A stretch of 48,298 bases of DNA from assembly GCF_014837155.1 (NCBI RefSeq), contig NZ_JACYHA010000025.1:1-48298 (forward strand), written 5' to 3'. The position numbers and the translations under genes are program-made. The notes beneath the pieces were generated by a model, which saw only the letters and a program-made list of their open reading frames with translations, was not told the origin of the DNA and did no database searches. Numbering within the stretch: the first letter of the stretch is position 1; every line of letters begins with the position of its first letter. Origin of the DNA: Litchfieldia stipae (GTDB lineage Bacteria; Bacillota; Bacilli; Bacillales; Bacillaceae_L). Shown here in pieces: positions 1 through 8,862 of this stretch.

Positions 1-149
1 GGTCTGTAAGCTAAAGAAGGAGTTATTCTAGCCTATAAACGGCTAAATACATCAAAGTAAAGAAGCAGAAAATAACTGCTCTTATTAGAGTTGCCCAAAA
101 AGAACGTAAATCATAATTTAGAGTGGGAGCCTTGACAGTTTCGTTCATA
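1..149. other. No gene recognised at window start
   Basis: No convincing reading frame, ribosome binding site or RNA gene is seen here. The stretch is A+T-rich and has stops in all frames that I followed. It may be intergenic, or the degraded left half of the R1 element whose right half follows. Confidence 0.4.
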
Positions 150-236
150 TCAGGAGGCTCACCGTTCACCCCACAGGACGCGGAGTGTATTCATGCTGCG
201 GGTATAACAAGTAAAAAAATTCATACAAAAACAACC
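150..236 (+). repeat. R1 element, partial copy a (right half only)
   Basis: This matches the right half of the R1 elements at 3587, 8092 and 44370: GGAGGCTCACC, then CCCCACAGGACGCGGAG, then GTGTATTCATGCTGC. The outer end is degenerate but still recognisable (ACAAAAACAACC). The left half, with the CAGCCTGAATACAC arm, is absent, so this copy is truncated or badly decayed. Confidence 0.7.
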
Positions 237-245
237 TACATAAAA

Positions 246-285
246 AACGGCCCTCAAGGAAAAATTCCCCCGAGGACACTTTAGC
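246..285 (-). terminator. Terminator of the YesM/YesN-type operon
   Basis: On the minus strand an imperfect stem (CCTC-G-GGGGAA, loop TTT, TTCCTT-GAGG, with G-U pairs) is followed by GGCCGTTTTTT. It overlaps the stop of the response regulator, so it most likely ends that transcript. Confidence 0.55.
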
Positions 286-1840
286 TACTAATCAGCTTAC
301 TTTTATATTCAGTCGGTGTGACGCCTGTATGCTTTTTGAACACTTGACCAAAATAGCGTGGATTGGTGCCGAAGCCTACTTCTTCTGCAATTTCGATCAC
401 CTTGACTTGATCAGATTGATTAATAAGCTCAATTGCCTTATCTACTCGCTTGTTAATCAAGTAGGTTGAAAATTTCTCATTCATCTCTTTTTTGAACAGC
501 TTCCCGACATAATCCGGATTCATATAAAGGATCTCATTCGCAATCTTTGTCAGTGATAAGTCCGGATCTGATAAATGCTCATCGACATATGTAATTAAGA
601 GCTTAAGCATCGCGTTTTGAGTTTGCTTTGTTTTTTCATAATAATCTTGCGTAATTTGAGTCGTCGTATATTCTATAAATGCTTTAATTTCCTCAAAGGA
701 CTTTGAACTATGGAAAAACGTGATTTGTTCAAAATATTGATCTAGTTGATCTTTAGTTGACTGTTTGATGATCGTCAAAAACAGCTCTAGACACTCTGAT
801 TTCACAATGTTCTCGTTATACTGCTCGATTTTAAATGCCTTAAAGAATTTCTCCAGATAGTCTTGCACTTGCTTCACATTCCCACTTTTAATAGAGAAGA
901 TTAATTCTTCGTGGTCTAGCTGGAAGGTTTCATACTCAGACTCATCATGAGTGATGTCGTCTGAGGTAATCACACTACCTTCGCTTAGGTAAAATCGTTG
1001 CGCCAAGCAATTAAGAGCTTCCTTATACAAGGATTTTAACTTATCGATTGTGCCTGTATGGCTAACTGCTGTTGTAAATGTCAGATGATAAATCTGGTGA
1101 AAGCTTTCCTTCACATGAGAAAATGTCAGAAAAAGCTGTTCAAGTGACGTACATTTTGACATCATGACCACCTTCTCACCAATGGTCGTTAACAGGACGG
1201 GGTGTTCCTTTCCCATTTCCTCCATTAATAATTCCTTAATAGCAAATACATGCTCATAATCATGCTCACCATCAACACTAATGACAACAATTCGGAAATT
1301 ATCACCATCAACATCTAGCTGGAATAACTGTCGGTAACTATCCCAATCATGAACAAGGTATTTATGATTTATGAGTAAATCTCGCAAAAATTGCTCCTTT
1401 GCCTGTGGAATCACACGTTGCAAATTCCTTCGCATATTCGTGATAAAGGCTTCTTTCCCTCTCAACTCGTTCAATTCTGTAGTGATCTTTTTTAAGACCT
1501 CTTCAATTTTCGTTTCATTGCTTGGTTTTAACAAATAATGCTTCACATTGCACTCCATTGCCGTTTTCGCAAACTCGAATTCATCATGTCCTGACAACAC
1601 AATAAACTTAATATCCGGAAAGAGGTGATGAACCTTTTGAATAAGTTCAATCCCATTCATTCCGGGCATTTTCACATCGGTTAAAACAATGTCTGGCTTT
1701 TCCCTTGAAATATAATCGAAGGCTTCTCTCCCATTATATGCTTTGAACACAAGCTCTGTTTGGCACGAAGCCCAATCAACAGTTGATGCAATCCCTTCTA
1801 AAATTGCGATTTCATCATCGACCAAAAGCACTTTGTACAT
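281..1840 (-). CDS. YesN-type response regulator, REC plus AraC-family HTH
   Basis: This is the cytoplasmic DNA-binding partner of the kinase encoded just upstream. Residues 1-120 form a receiver domain, with the acidic pair in LLVDDE and the phosphoacceptor Asp in LTDVKMPG. A long variable linker follows, and the last 100 residues or so carry two AraC-type helix-turn-helix motifs (LSLTKIANEIL, VKVIEIAEEVGF, then the family signature NPRYFGQVFKKHTGVTPTEY). I chose the ATG at 1840 (MYKVLLVDDE) because GGAG lies 8 bases ahead; ATG 1846 and GTG 1849 are also in frame. The start overlaps the kinase stop, so the two are translationally coupled. Pairs of this type usually control a nearby sugar ABC transporter or glycan-use genes. 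No such operon lies in the window, so the target may be beyond its left edge. Confidence 0.9.
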   Translation of the reverse strand: MYKVLLVDDEIAILEGIASTVDWASCQTELVFKAYNGREAFDYISREKPDIVLTDVKMPGMNGIELIQKVHHLFPDIKFIVLSGHDEFEFAKTAMECNVKHYLLKPSNETKIEEVLKKITTELNELRGKEAFITNMRRNLQRVIPQAKEQFLRDLLINHKYLVHDWDSYRQLFQLDVDGDNFRIVVISVDGEHDYEHVFAIKELLMEEMGKEHPVLLTTIGEKVVMMSKCTSLEQLFLTFSHVKESFHQIYHLTFTTAVSHTGTIDKLKSLYKEALNCLAQRFYLSEGSVITSDDITHDESEYETFQLDHEELIFSIKSGNVKQVQDYLEKFFKAFKIEQYNENIVKSECLELFLTIIKQSTKDQLDQYFEQITFFHSSKSFEEIKAFIEYTTTQITQDYYEKTKQTQNAMLKLLITYVDEHLSDPDLSLTKIANEILYMNPDYVGKLFKKEMNEKFSTYLINKRVDKAIELINQSDQVKVIEIAEEVGFGTNPRYFGQVFKKHTGVTPTEYKSKLISS

Positions 1841-1845
1841 CGACA

Positions 1846-3561
1846 TCACTCCATCATATTTGGTAATGTTATGATTACTTTGGTTCCTTTGGATACAACA
1901 CTTTCAATCTGAATCCCATATTCCTCACCAAACATTAATCTGATTCGCTCACGGATATTGTTTAACCCAATTCCCGAACTCTTTTTTGAAACAACCTCAC
2001 CTGAAAGAATCGCTTTCACTTTACTTTCCTCCATACCAGGTCCATTATCTTCAATGAAGATGATTAGTTCATCCTCTATCGCTTCTAGTTTGACAGAAAT
2101 ATGGCATTCACCAATAATCTCTTCTAATCCATGCTGGATTGCATTTTCGATCATTGGTTGAATGGTCAGCTTCGGTATTTTAATTTTTTCATAGTCTTCA
2201 TGCGTATCCAATGTAAAATGAATGCGGTCACCATATCTAAACTTCTGAATCGTAATATAGCTTTGGACAATTTCTAATTCTTCTTTGATTGAAATCATTG
2301 GCTCCTTTTTACTGATAATTTTGCGCATCATATTTCCAAGTGCTTCTGCTAGCCCTGAGATTTCATGCTGCTTCCGGCTTCTTGCAAGCCAGTTTATTGA
2401 GTCTAATGTGTTATATAAAAAATGAGGATTAATTTGAGACTGAAGTGCTTTATATTCGGCTTCTTTGATGACCAATTGCTTTGTGTAGTTTTCACTAATT
2501 AAGCTTTTAATTTTTTCGAGCATGACTTGGAAATCATGATGTAGGATTCCGATTTCGTCATTATAATAACGCCCCTCTAACTGATGGTTATTCTCAAAAT
2601 CCCCTTGTTGAACCAGTCTCATTTTTTCAGTGAGCTGCTCAATCGGCTTTGAAATTCCCTTCGCTGCAAATCTACTTAATATCAAGGTAAGAGCGAGCAT
2701 TAAGATAAAAAGGGCAAAAATAATTTGTTTAATTTCAGTAGACTGCTGAGTAATATTGTCATAAGGCAAAATATTATAATAGACTAAATCAGAGTAGCTC
2801 GAGTGTTTGTAGGAAACTAAAAACTCCTTGTCGTCCATAACCACCTTATTGTAACCGTTATCATTTTTTGTCGAAATAAGGTCTTCACGAAACGGAAGAT
2901 CGGTTGTTTTGTAGATAATTTCATCATTATTGGTAATGACAAAGTTCTTCGTAGGTGAGAAATCTAAGGTTTCATTTAGTAGCTTGCTAACATCAATTGT
3001 AACGATTAGAAGACCCAGCTTAGCTAGGCTAACATTGACTTTTTCCCGGATGACTCTAGCCACAACGAGATGATTTTCCTCTGCCTGTGTCCATATTGAC
3101 AAGCCCTCTGCAGCCTGAGCAATTTCTGCTAATTTCTTTAGATCTGTCTCAATCGTGGTATCAAACCCTAGCTTATAATTGCCACCTAGGTTATCGAGTA
3201 CTTGAACAGATGCGATGTATGGTTCTGAGGTTGCATGTCCTAATAATTGTGTCAACAGCCTTGATTTGGCTTGATATTCAAGAAAGTCCATGTCGTTTGC
3301 ATTAATCTTTGTTAAAGAATTTTGAATCGTATCCTCTGTACCGATTTGAAAAGTCAGTTGTTCAATTTTCTTAAATTCCTTGTCCAATACAGAAGAAGAC
3401 AGCTGAAGCATATCCTCTGATTCTTCAAAAATACGTTTTTCATATAAATTGATGAAAGAGTCATAGGCAAACAATCCGATACTTGAAAAGATAAAAAGGA
3501 GCAGTAGGGAAATAGAGAATATCTTATTTTTGATATTCAGGTTCTTAAAAATAGTAACCAT
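1846..3561 (-). CDS. YesM-type sensor histidine kinase (HAMP, His_kinase, HATPase_c)
   Basis: Membrane sensor kinase of 571 residues. The first membrane helix is near residues 15-35, and an extracellular sensing region of about 240 residues follows. The second helix is in FALFILMLALTLIL near residue 285, and a HAMP linker comes next. The phosphoacceptor His lies in LQSQINPHFLYNTLDSINWL, and the ATPase domain has N (MIENAIQHGLE), G1 (IEDNGPGM) and G2 (SSGIGLNNIRERI) boxes. This is the LytS/YesM class, in which the His box contains NPHFLYN. GAGGG precedes the ATG. The stop TGA overlaps the ATG at 1846 of the regulator. The ligand cannot be read from the sequence; extracytoplasmic sugars are usual in this family. 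Confidence 0.92.
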   Translation of the reverse strand: MVTIFKNLNIKNKIFSISLLLLFIFSSIGLFAYDSFINLYEKRIFEESEDMLQLSSSVLDKEFKKIEQLTFQIGTEDTIQNSLTKINANDMDFLEYQAKSRLLTQLLGHATSEPYIASVQVLDNLGGNYKLGFDTTIETDLKKLAEIAQAAEGLSIWTQAEENHLVVARVIREKVNVSLAKLGLLIVTIDVSKLLNETLDFSPTKNFVITNNDEIIYKTTDLPFREDLISTKNDNGYNKVVMDDKEFLVSYKHSSYSDLVYYNILPYDNITQQSTEIKQIIFALFILMLALTLILSRFAAKGISKPIEQLTEKMRLVQQGDFENNHQLEGRYYNDEIGILHHDFQVMLEKIKSLISENYTKQLVIKEAEYKALQSQINPHFLYNTLDSINWLARSRKQHEISGLAEALGNMMRKIISKKEPMISIKEELEIVQSYITIQKFRYGDRIHFTLDTHEDYEKIKIPKLTIQPMIENAIQHGLEEIIGECHISVKLEAIEDELIIFIEDNGPGMEESKVKAILSGEVVSKKSSGIGLNNIRERIRLMFGEEYGIQIESVVSKGTKVIITLPNMME

Positions 3562-3586
3562 GGGAGACCCTCTTGTCTTTTATTTT

Positions 3587-3788
3587 GGCTGACTGTTTTT
3601 CTAAAAGCTTATTGTTTTAAACATTAATAAATATCAATTAAATTCTCTAGCAGCCTGAATACACGGAGACTCCCGCGGGAATAGTGGGCAAAGTGAGACC
3701 CCGCAGGAGTGTGCGACGAGGAGGCTCACCGGTCACCCCGCAGGACGCGGAGTGTATTCAGGCTGCGACACTCAATACGAAGACAGCC
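3587..3788 (+). repeat. R1 element, copy b
   Basis: This fills the gap between the kinase and the MATE-like gene. The inner inverted arms are CAGCCTGAATACAC and GTGTATTCAGGCTG. Between them lie GGAGACTCCCGCGGG, GTGAGACCCCGCAGGAG and GACGAGGAGGCTCACCGG blocks. Outer ends GGCTGACTGTTTTTC and CGAAGACAGCC are also roughly inverted. The G+C-rich core stands out in this A+T-rich gap. Confidence 0.8.
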
Positions 3789-3841
3789 TTTTATTAGTTA
3801 TAATGACACACCTTAATTATTATAACATTATGAATATTACT

Positions 3842-5206
3842 TCATGAAATAGAATCTTTTAAATATTTTTTCCTAGAAATCAATGCCTTTAAAGTCATTG
3901 GGCTGCTATGTTCGTGATTGTGTCGACTTAATTTAAGAACAATCCACGATACGACAATTAATCCCGCTAGCTCTCCTAATGACGCCGCGATTGCTCCATT
4001 TATCCCATTCCAATGTGGGTAAAAGTGAACGAGTAGTATGAGACTACCAATGACGATAGCTAGGTTCGCAATTTGAGAGATGACCATGAGGCTCGTTCTC
4101 CGTTGCAGCATCAAAAACCCATTCAAGAAATCAACAATCGGGAACACGAGTGTTTTTAAAATAAAGAATTTCAATACGCCCAATGTTGTTGTCGCTAGCA
4201 CAGCATCAGCCCCCATTACCCCCTGCATGAACCATAGTCCAAGTGGTGAGTAGCATAATAAAATGAGGACGAGACTCGGAATAAAGCTAATTGTCAGCGT
4301 AAACTTCACAACTCTTTTTTTATTTTTTTGATAAAACTGCATTACGATTTGATGTGTATACATGAAGAAGCTTAAAATCATATTCGTGATGCTAAATGCA
4401 AGTGCAAAAGAGGCGATTCCCATTTGGAGCTGTTCCGTTTTTGCTAGAAAAATATAAATGATCGGAATCATAATCGTTTGAATTAAGAAATAGAAAACGA
4501 GTGGTGTGTAGAATTTAGCGATGTCCTTTTTTCTTAGCGTTGTTGATTTATCATTCTTAGGATAATCTTTTACTAAAAAATGACCTTTCCACACACTGAT
4601 GACACATTCAATCATCATCCCTGCAAGGAATATGATTGAGCCCACTGTACTTGTTACATAATCTAGCGCCACGAAGAGGTAAGCACATGCAAACATCGTG
4701 ACTAATCTTGCAATCACACCAATCGTCAGCCATTTCGTTTCTAGATGATTAATAATGATTCCTTGATAAATCCCTCGAATCCCCGAAAAAACCAGCACCA
4801 ATGTAATCACTTTAAACGCCTGTGAAATGGTATGAACCATGTCTGGATCGGCATGAAAAAACTGAACATAAATCCAGTCACCAAATGGGGAGAACGCCAT
4901 CATCCAACTAAAAATCATAATTCCTAGCATCACATACAGCAGAAACAAATTTAACAGTTTAAAAGACTTCAAATCTTTGACAAGGGCCGAGCTTGTTTGT
5001 CTAAACACAATGATCGGCCGCTCAATGATTCCAAAAAGCGCAAAAGCAACCGCATAACATGCAATAATAAAGGCTGCATTCTCCCCTCTTGCAAGAGTCC
5101 CATTAATAATGACATGTGTAATAGCTGTTAAACTAGCCGAAATCCCCAACGGAATAAAAAAGGCTGACAGTTGCTTATAAGAAACCTGACCACTCAGGGT
5201 ACTCAA
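3842..5206 (-). CDS. MATE/MOP-superfamily multi-spanning membrane protein
   Basis: The 454 residues contain about twelve predicted membrane helices and almost no soluble domain, apart from a charged loop near residue 215 (DYPKNDKSTTLRKKD) and a charged C-terminal tail. Overall pattern and phrases such as LSAFFIPLGISASLTAI fit the MOP exporter superfamily. The closest remembered relatives are bacterial proteins annotated MatE that resemble the ANKH transporter. The substrate is unknown: drug, lipid-linked sugar or small anion are all possible. It is transcribed away from the alpha/beta hydrolase start by 57 bases on the same strand, so the two could share a transcript. A polysaccharide flippase is an alternative, but no sugar polymer genes are nearby. 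Confidence 0.7.
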   Translation of the reverse strand: MSTLSGQVSYKQLSAFFIPLGISASLTAITHVIINGTLARGENAAFIIACYAVAFALFGIIERPIIVFRQTSSALVKDLKSFKLLNLFLLYVMLGIMIFSWMMAFSPFGDWIYVQFFHADPDMVHTISQAFKVITLVLVFSGIRGIYQGIIINHLETKWLTIGVIARLVTMFACAYLFVALDYVTSTVGSIIFLAGMMIECVISVWKGHFLVKDYPKNDKSTTLRKKDIAKFYTPLVFYFLIQTIMIPIIYIFLAKTEQLQMGIASFALAFSITNMILSFFMYTHQIVMQFYQKNKKRVVKFTLTISFIPSLVLILLCYSPLGLWFMQGVMGADAVLATTTLGVLKFFILKTLVFPIVDFLNGFLMLQRRTSLMVISQIANLAIVIGSLILLVHFYPHWNGINGAIAASLGELAGLIVVSWIVLKLSRHNHEHSSPMTLKALISRKKYLKDSIS

Positions 5207-5263
5207 TGAAAAAACCTCTTTTCGTATAGTTTTGGTCTTAAACTTTGGTGAACACCCTTCTAG

Positions 5264-6259
5264 CTACGTTCGTGCCGTGTCATGCTGTAAAGATCGAACA
5301 AGCCAATCATATGACCTACGTCCACTGATCTCATGTGCCCCTTCAAATAAATCATATGCAAAGTCTTCAGGAGTATTAGTTTCACCATACGTTTCTTCTA
5401 GAACAGAGATGGCCTGCTTCACATGATCTACTGGAAAAATAGGGTCTCTTTTACCCGATTCAACAAAAAGCTTTCGTGGTGCAATCAAACCGATGATGTC
5501 AGGAAGCTCAGCAACATTTAATAAGCCGGGTATGTAGTTACATAAGCAATGATCCGAGGCGAGAATGCTCCCTTTAAATGTATTTGTAAATCCACATAGG
5601 ACGGTTGAGTGAATCCGCTCATCAAGTGCTGACGTATAAGCCGCAATAAGCCCTCCACCGGAGAAACCCATGATACCAATTTTCCCTTGTTCTACATCCT
5701 CTTGCTGCGAGATGTAGTCGATGAGATGCCGTGCCTCAAAGACACGTAGACCCGCTAATGTCTTTCCGGCCATTAATAGATGCGTAGACATCGTATAACA
5801 AGAATGGTTTTTACCTTGCCTTTGATCCTGCTCTAGTCTTCGTTCACCCATTCCGATGACCTCTGGTGCAAACACCTTTAATCCCTTCTTCACTAATTTC
5901 ACAGCAAAATGCTGATGAATTCCAGGGTCCCCCTCATCCTCTAATCCTTCAGCTGTAAGCCCGACAATCTCCTTTACTCCATAGCCATGCCCATGGAGAG
6001 ATAACACAGCCGGGTAAGCATATTGATTCAGCTTCGGTGTAAGCACATATAGTGGGATTTCTAACCCACCGGTCGACTGAATCAAGATTTTTTCCCGTGT
6101 GTATTCATCAAATTCCTTTTTCTCGAGAAACACTGGATTAAATGCCTCTGGCTTATGAAAGGTTCCTATTACGCTCTCTAAATGCTCCTTCACATGTTGT
6201 TTATGTTCAGGAAATGTATCCGCATACATTTTCTCAAAAAACTGATCGGTTTGCAGCAT
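5264..6259 (-). CDS. Alpha/beta hydrolase, acetyl-esterase/dienelactone hydrolase-like
   Basis: Cytoplasmic serine hydrolase of 331 residues with no signal peptide. The oxyanion region is LSLHGHGYG, the nucleophile elbow is GFSGGG (Ser near residue 199), the acid is the Asp of SGKRDPIFP and the base the His of EGAHEISG. This layout fits the Abhydrolase_7/acetyl xylan esterase-like group, in which the N-terminal segment caps the site. GAGGGGGC precedes the ATG at a good distance. The natural ester is not evident. It lies upstream of the MATE-like gene on the same strand. Confidence 0.8.
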   Translation of the reverse strand: MLQTDQFFEKMYADTFPEHKQHVKEHLESVIGTFHKPEAFNPVFLEKKEFDEYTREKILIQSTGGLEIPLYVLTPKLNQYAYPAVLSLHGHGYGVKEIVGLTAEGLEDEGDPGIHQHFAVKLVKKGLKVFAPEVIGMGERRLEQDQRQGKNHSCYTMSTHLLMAGKTLAGLRVFEARHLIDYISQQEDVEQGKIGIMGFSGGGLIAAYTSALDERIHSTVLCGFTNTFKGSILASDHCLCNYIPGLLNVAELPDIIGLIAPRKLFVESGKRDPIFPVDHVKQAISVLEETYGETNTPEDFAYDLFEGAHEISGRRSYDWLVRSLQHDTART

Positions 6260-6407
6260 GAAACAAGCCCCCTCACCATGTTCGTTAACCTTAGTTTAAC
6301 GCATTCTTTACAAACTTTGGGTAATTATTTCATTATTTTGGAAAAATAGTAGCGGAAATACAAGCTAAAACGGCGTATTTCTTGCACCTTTCTTATTGAA
6401 ATTCACA

Positions 6408-6447
6408 GAAAAAAACCTACTGGAACAAATCGTTCAACAGTAGGTTT
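6408..6447 (-). terminator. Rho-independent terminator after the small membrane protein
   Basis: A perfect 10-bp stem AAACCTACTG/CAGTAGGTTT carries a loop with its own GAAC/GTTC pairing. On the minus strand it is followed by a run of T. It lies just past the stop of the gene at 6481. Confidence 0.85.
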
Positions 6448-6480
6448 CTTCATATTATACCCTGCATGAATACATCACTC

Positions 6481-6711
6481 TCATCGTTCTAGATATAGCT
6501 TATCCACAATAAAAAATGCAAGCGTCCCAGCAATGACCGTTCCGATAAATGGAAATACATTTGACCCACCAAATACAACCTCTTGACTTAAGAGTACATC
6601 ACCCGGGTTCAACTCAGGTGTGTAAAAAGCCGTTAACAAATACCCTGAACCTATTTGAACTAATAAAAGCAATAAGCAAAAGCTTACTATAAATACTATG
6701 TACTTCTTCAT
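6481..6711 (-). CDS. Small two-helix membrane protein
   Basis: Seventy-six residues from the ATG at 6711 (MKKYIVFIVSF), which has GGGGAGA seven bases upstream. A longer frame from 6762 reads through this ribosome binding site and is less likely. The N-terminal hydrophobic stretch (residues 3-27) and a second near residues 52-71 (FPFIGTVIAGTLAFFIVDKL) indicate two membrane spans with a short outside loop. No family was recognised. It is followed by a clear terminator and is divergent from the lipoprotein gene. Confidence 0.65.
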   Translation of the reverse strand: MKKYIVFIVSFCLLLLLVQIGSGYLLTAFYTPELNPGDVLLSQEVVFGGSNVFPFIGTVIAGTLAFFIVDKLYLER

Positions 6712-6893
6712 CGTATTCTCCCCTTTCCCCTTCATACGAACTTGTTGTAAAAAATGTTTCATCTCTTTTACTAATTTTTCTCATTTTTTTCTTTCTAAAA
6801 ATGACGTTATTTTCTCAAAATTTGTTATGATAGAGTGAATCCCAAATTGATTAATTAACAGAAACACCAAGAACAGGCGGGAGGGCTGAACGC

Positions 6894-8030
6894 ATGAAGA
6901 AATTTGTACTTATTTTATTTTTACTAATGATGACTGGATGCGCAAGCCATGAGGATATCCTCCACGGGATCGAAGATGGGAAAATCTATGTGGCTGACCC
7001 CATCATCACCATCGATGAAGATTATCACGGGGACTTCCAACTGCTTTTAAATGGAGAAACAATAGAGCCTGGGCACACCGTCACTGAAAATGGAGACTAT
7101 ACACTTGAGCTAACCACAAAAAAACTGTGGATGGAGAAAACAACAACTTACTCATTTTCACATGATGATATTCAACCGAAGGCCCCTTCATTCACAACAA
7201 ACCCTAAACCGGTTTATTTCAAGGAAGCCGTGTTTGATTATAAAAAAGAAAAAAACGTCAGTTATGAAACATTTCTAAATGGGGAACCTGTTGATCTTTC
7301 AAAACCCATTACCGAAGAAGGAACCCATTTTTTAAAAATTGTTGCTACGAAAAACAACGGCCTAAAGTCAGAGCGTCGCCAGCTATTTAGCATTGATAAC
7401 AAAACCTATACGAGTGCTGAGGTCGATACTTTTTTGCATTTTTTCTTTGATAATAACCAGGATTTCCTACCAAAAATCTACAAGTGGACGGATACTGTCA
7501 CAATTGTTGTAGATGGAAATCCGACTGAACAGGATATGAAGATCTTGAACCAGCATATTGAGACATTAAATAAGCTGTTACCCTTCAAGTTCATTGTCAC
7601 CGAAGCCGAGAATGGAAAAAGCTATTCACGTCAAATTGATATGCATTTCATTCCAACGTGGAAATTTGTCAATTATGTCGAGGATGAGGATAACCCCGAT
7701 CTAAAATGGGCTGTTGGCTTAGCATTTCCTACAATGATGAGTAGGGATGAACGACAAGGACTCATAGCTTCAACGGTGCTAATTGGGACTGATATCCCTC
7801 AAAGTGAACGGAATCATGTTATCCTGCATGAACTTATCCATTCAATTGGAATGTACAATCATTTTGAAGATGATGAGAGCAGCATCCTCTATCCATTCGT
7901 GTACCCAGTGGTCACTGAACTTAATGAAATAGATTTAAAAATGATTGAAATCCTTTATCGCAAGGACTTACTAGGCGGCATGACCAAACCAGATGTGGAA
8001 CGGGTGCTGAAGCCTAGGGTGAGAGATTGA
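6894..8030 (+). CDS. Lipoprotein with a metzincin-like zinc-binding motif (putative metalloprotease)
   Basis: A typical lipoprotein signal, MKKFVLILFLLMMTGC, puts the lipidated Cys at residue 16, so the mature protein should be anchored outside the membrane. Residues 30-170 look like two beta-rich Ig-like repeats (LLNGETIEPGHTVTENGDYTL, TFLNGEPVDLSKPITEEGTHFL). The C-terminal part contains HELIHSIGMYNH at residues 312-323, an exact HExxHxxGxxxH zinc signature with catalytic Glu313. GGGAGGG sits nine bases before the ATG. The gene is monocistronic, with its own terminator. Substrate unknown; the family name was not recognised. Confidence 0.8.
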   Translation: MKKFVLILFLLMMTGCASHEDILHGIEDGKIYVADPIITIDEDYHGDFQLLLNGETIEPGHTVTENGDYTLELTTKKLWMEKTTTYSFSHDDIQPKAPSFTTNPKPVYFKEAVFDYKKEKNVSYETFLNGEPVDLSKPITEEGTHFLKIVATKNNGLKSERRQLFSIDNKTYTSAEVDTFLHFFFDNNQDFLPKIYKWTDTVTIVVDGNPTEQDMKILNQHIETLNKLLPFKFIVTEAENGKSYSRQIDMHFIPTWKFVNYVEDEDNPDLKWAVGLAFPTMMSRDERQGLIASTVLIGTDIPQSERNHVILHELIHSIGMYNHFEDDESSILYPFVYPVVTELNEIDLKMIEILYRKDLLGGMTKPDVERVLKPRVRD

Positions 8031-8039
8031 TTTGTGGGA

Positions 8040-8076
8040 GAAAGGGCATCCAGGATGGGTGTCCTTTTTGGATTGT
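8040..8076 (+). terminator. Terminator of the metzincin-like lipoprotein gene
   Basis: AAAGGGCATCC pairs with GGGTGTCCTTT (two G-U pairs) over a short loop, and TTTTTGG follows. It begins about ten bases after the stop codon. Confidence 0.75.
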
Positions 8077-8091
8077 TTATTGATTTGGATA

Positions 8092-8255
8092 GGCTGTATT
8101 CTCAAAGTTTGTTGTTGTTTTGAGATGAATTATTGAGATTGAGATTTCTAGCAGCCTGAATACACGGGGGACTCCCGTGGGACTAGTTGGCTCCCACAGG
8201 ACGCGGAGTGTATTCAGGCTGCGGTATCAAAAGCAACAATATATACGAAAACACC
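8092..8255 (+). repeat. R1 element, copy c (internally deleted)
   Basis: Outer left end GGCTGTATTCTCAAAGTTTG and outer right end ATATACGAAAACACC frame inner arms CAGCCTGAATACAC and GTGTATTCAGGCTGC. The middle block with GAGACCCCGCAGGAG and GGAGGCTCACC is missing compared with copies b and d, so this copy is about 45 bases shorter. It supports the idea that the inverted ends define the unit. Confidence 0.8.
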
Positions 8256-8307
8256 CTATGGATAAGCTCAAAAGAGAGCGAGGGAATGAGTGCCCTTATA
8301 CACCCAT

Positions 8308-8700
8308 TCACCTCTTAAACACAATAAACTTACTCGCAAAATAATTAAAAATGACCACAAATACATTCGCAATCAATTTGGCTACAAGATCATCTACACG
8401 CAACACACTCACTAGCAAAATCATCGAGAAAAGATCTAGTAAATAAGACAACCACCTAAACGCAACAAAAGAAACAAACTCTTTCATCACCGTTCGTTTA
8501 TCTTTATGATGACTTCGAAATACAAACAGCTTATTCGTGATAAAAGCAAACAACACAGATATTATCCAAGCGATTGTCGTCGCTACTTTATAATCAAAAT
8601 GAAGTACTTTCGTAAAAAAGAGATAGCTGAGGAGATTCACTGCAGTAGTTAAAACCCCAAAAAACAAATAACTTATGACTTCACGTCTCTTCGCATCCAT
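8308..8700 (-). CDS. GtrA-family membrane protein
   Basis: One hundred and thirty residues with four membrane helices. The first contains SYLFFGVLTTAVNLLSYLFF, typical of GtrA (PF04138), and the protein keeps the conserved aromatic-basic patches FITNKLFVFRSHH and NYFASKFIVFKR that end both halves. GtrA proteins help move polyprenyl-linked sugars across the membrane for cell wall or glycolipid decoration. No glycosyltransferase partner is adjacent. The length is normal for the family. Confidence 0.88.
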   Translation of the reverse strand: MDAKRREVISYLFFGVLTTAVNLLSYLFFTKVLHFDYKVATTIAWIISVLFAFITNKLFVFRSHHKDKRTVMKEFVSFVAFRWLSYLLDLFSMILLVSVLRVDDLVAKLIANVFVVIFNYFASKFIVFKR

Positions 8701-8797
8701 TTATCTCACTACTTTGCGGATATTTGAAAACTCACATTCTACCGTTCACTCTTTCCAATCAATGCACGAACTATACGTTCCAGCTTTTGTTGAAAAA

Positions 8798-8835
8798 GAA
8801 AAAAAGCCGAACGAAGTGCTATACACTTTGTTCAA
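8798..8835 (-). terminator. Terminator of the sugar acid operon
   Basis: On the minus strand, GAACAAAGTG and CACTTCGTTC form a stem with one mismatch and a 5-base loop, followed by GGCTTTTTTT. It lies downstream of the pdxA2 stop. Confidence 0.8.
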
Positions 8836-8844
8836 CTTTTTTCA

Positions 8845-8862
8845 GGTGGTGACAGGCACCAC
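8845..8862 (+). repeat. REP-B copy touching the pdxA2 stop
   Basis: GGTGGTGACAGGCACCAC runs directly into the stop codon of the minus-strand gene (CTA on this strand, 8862-8864). It is one of about nine REP-B copies in the window. Confidence 0.7.
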
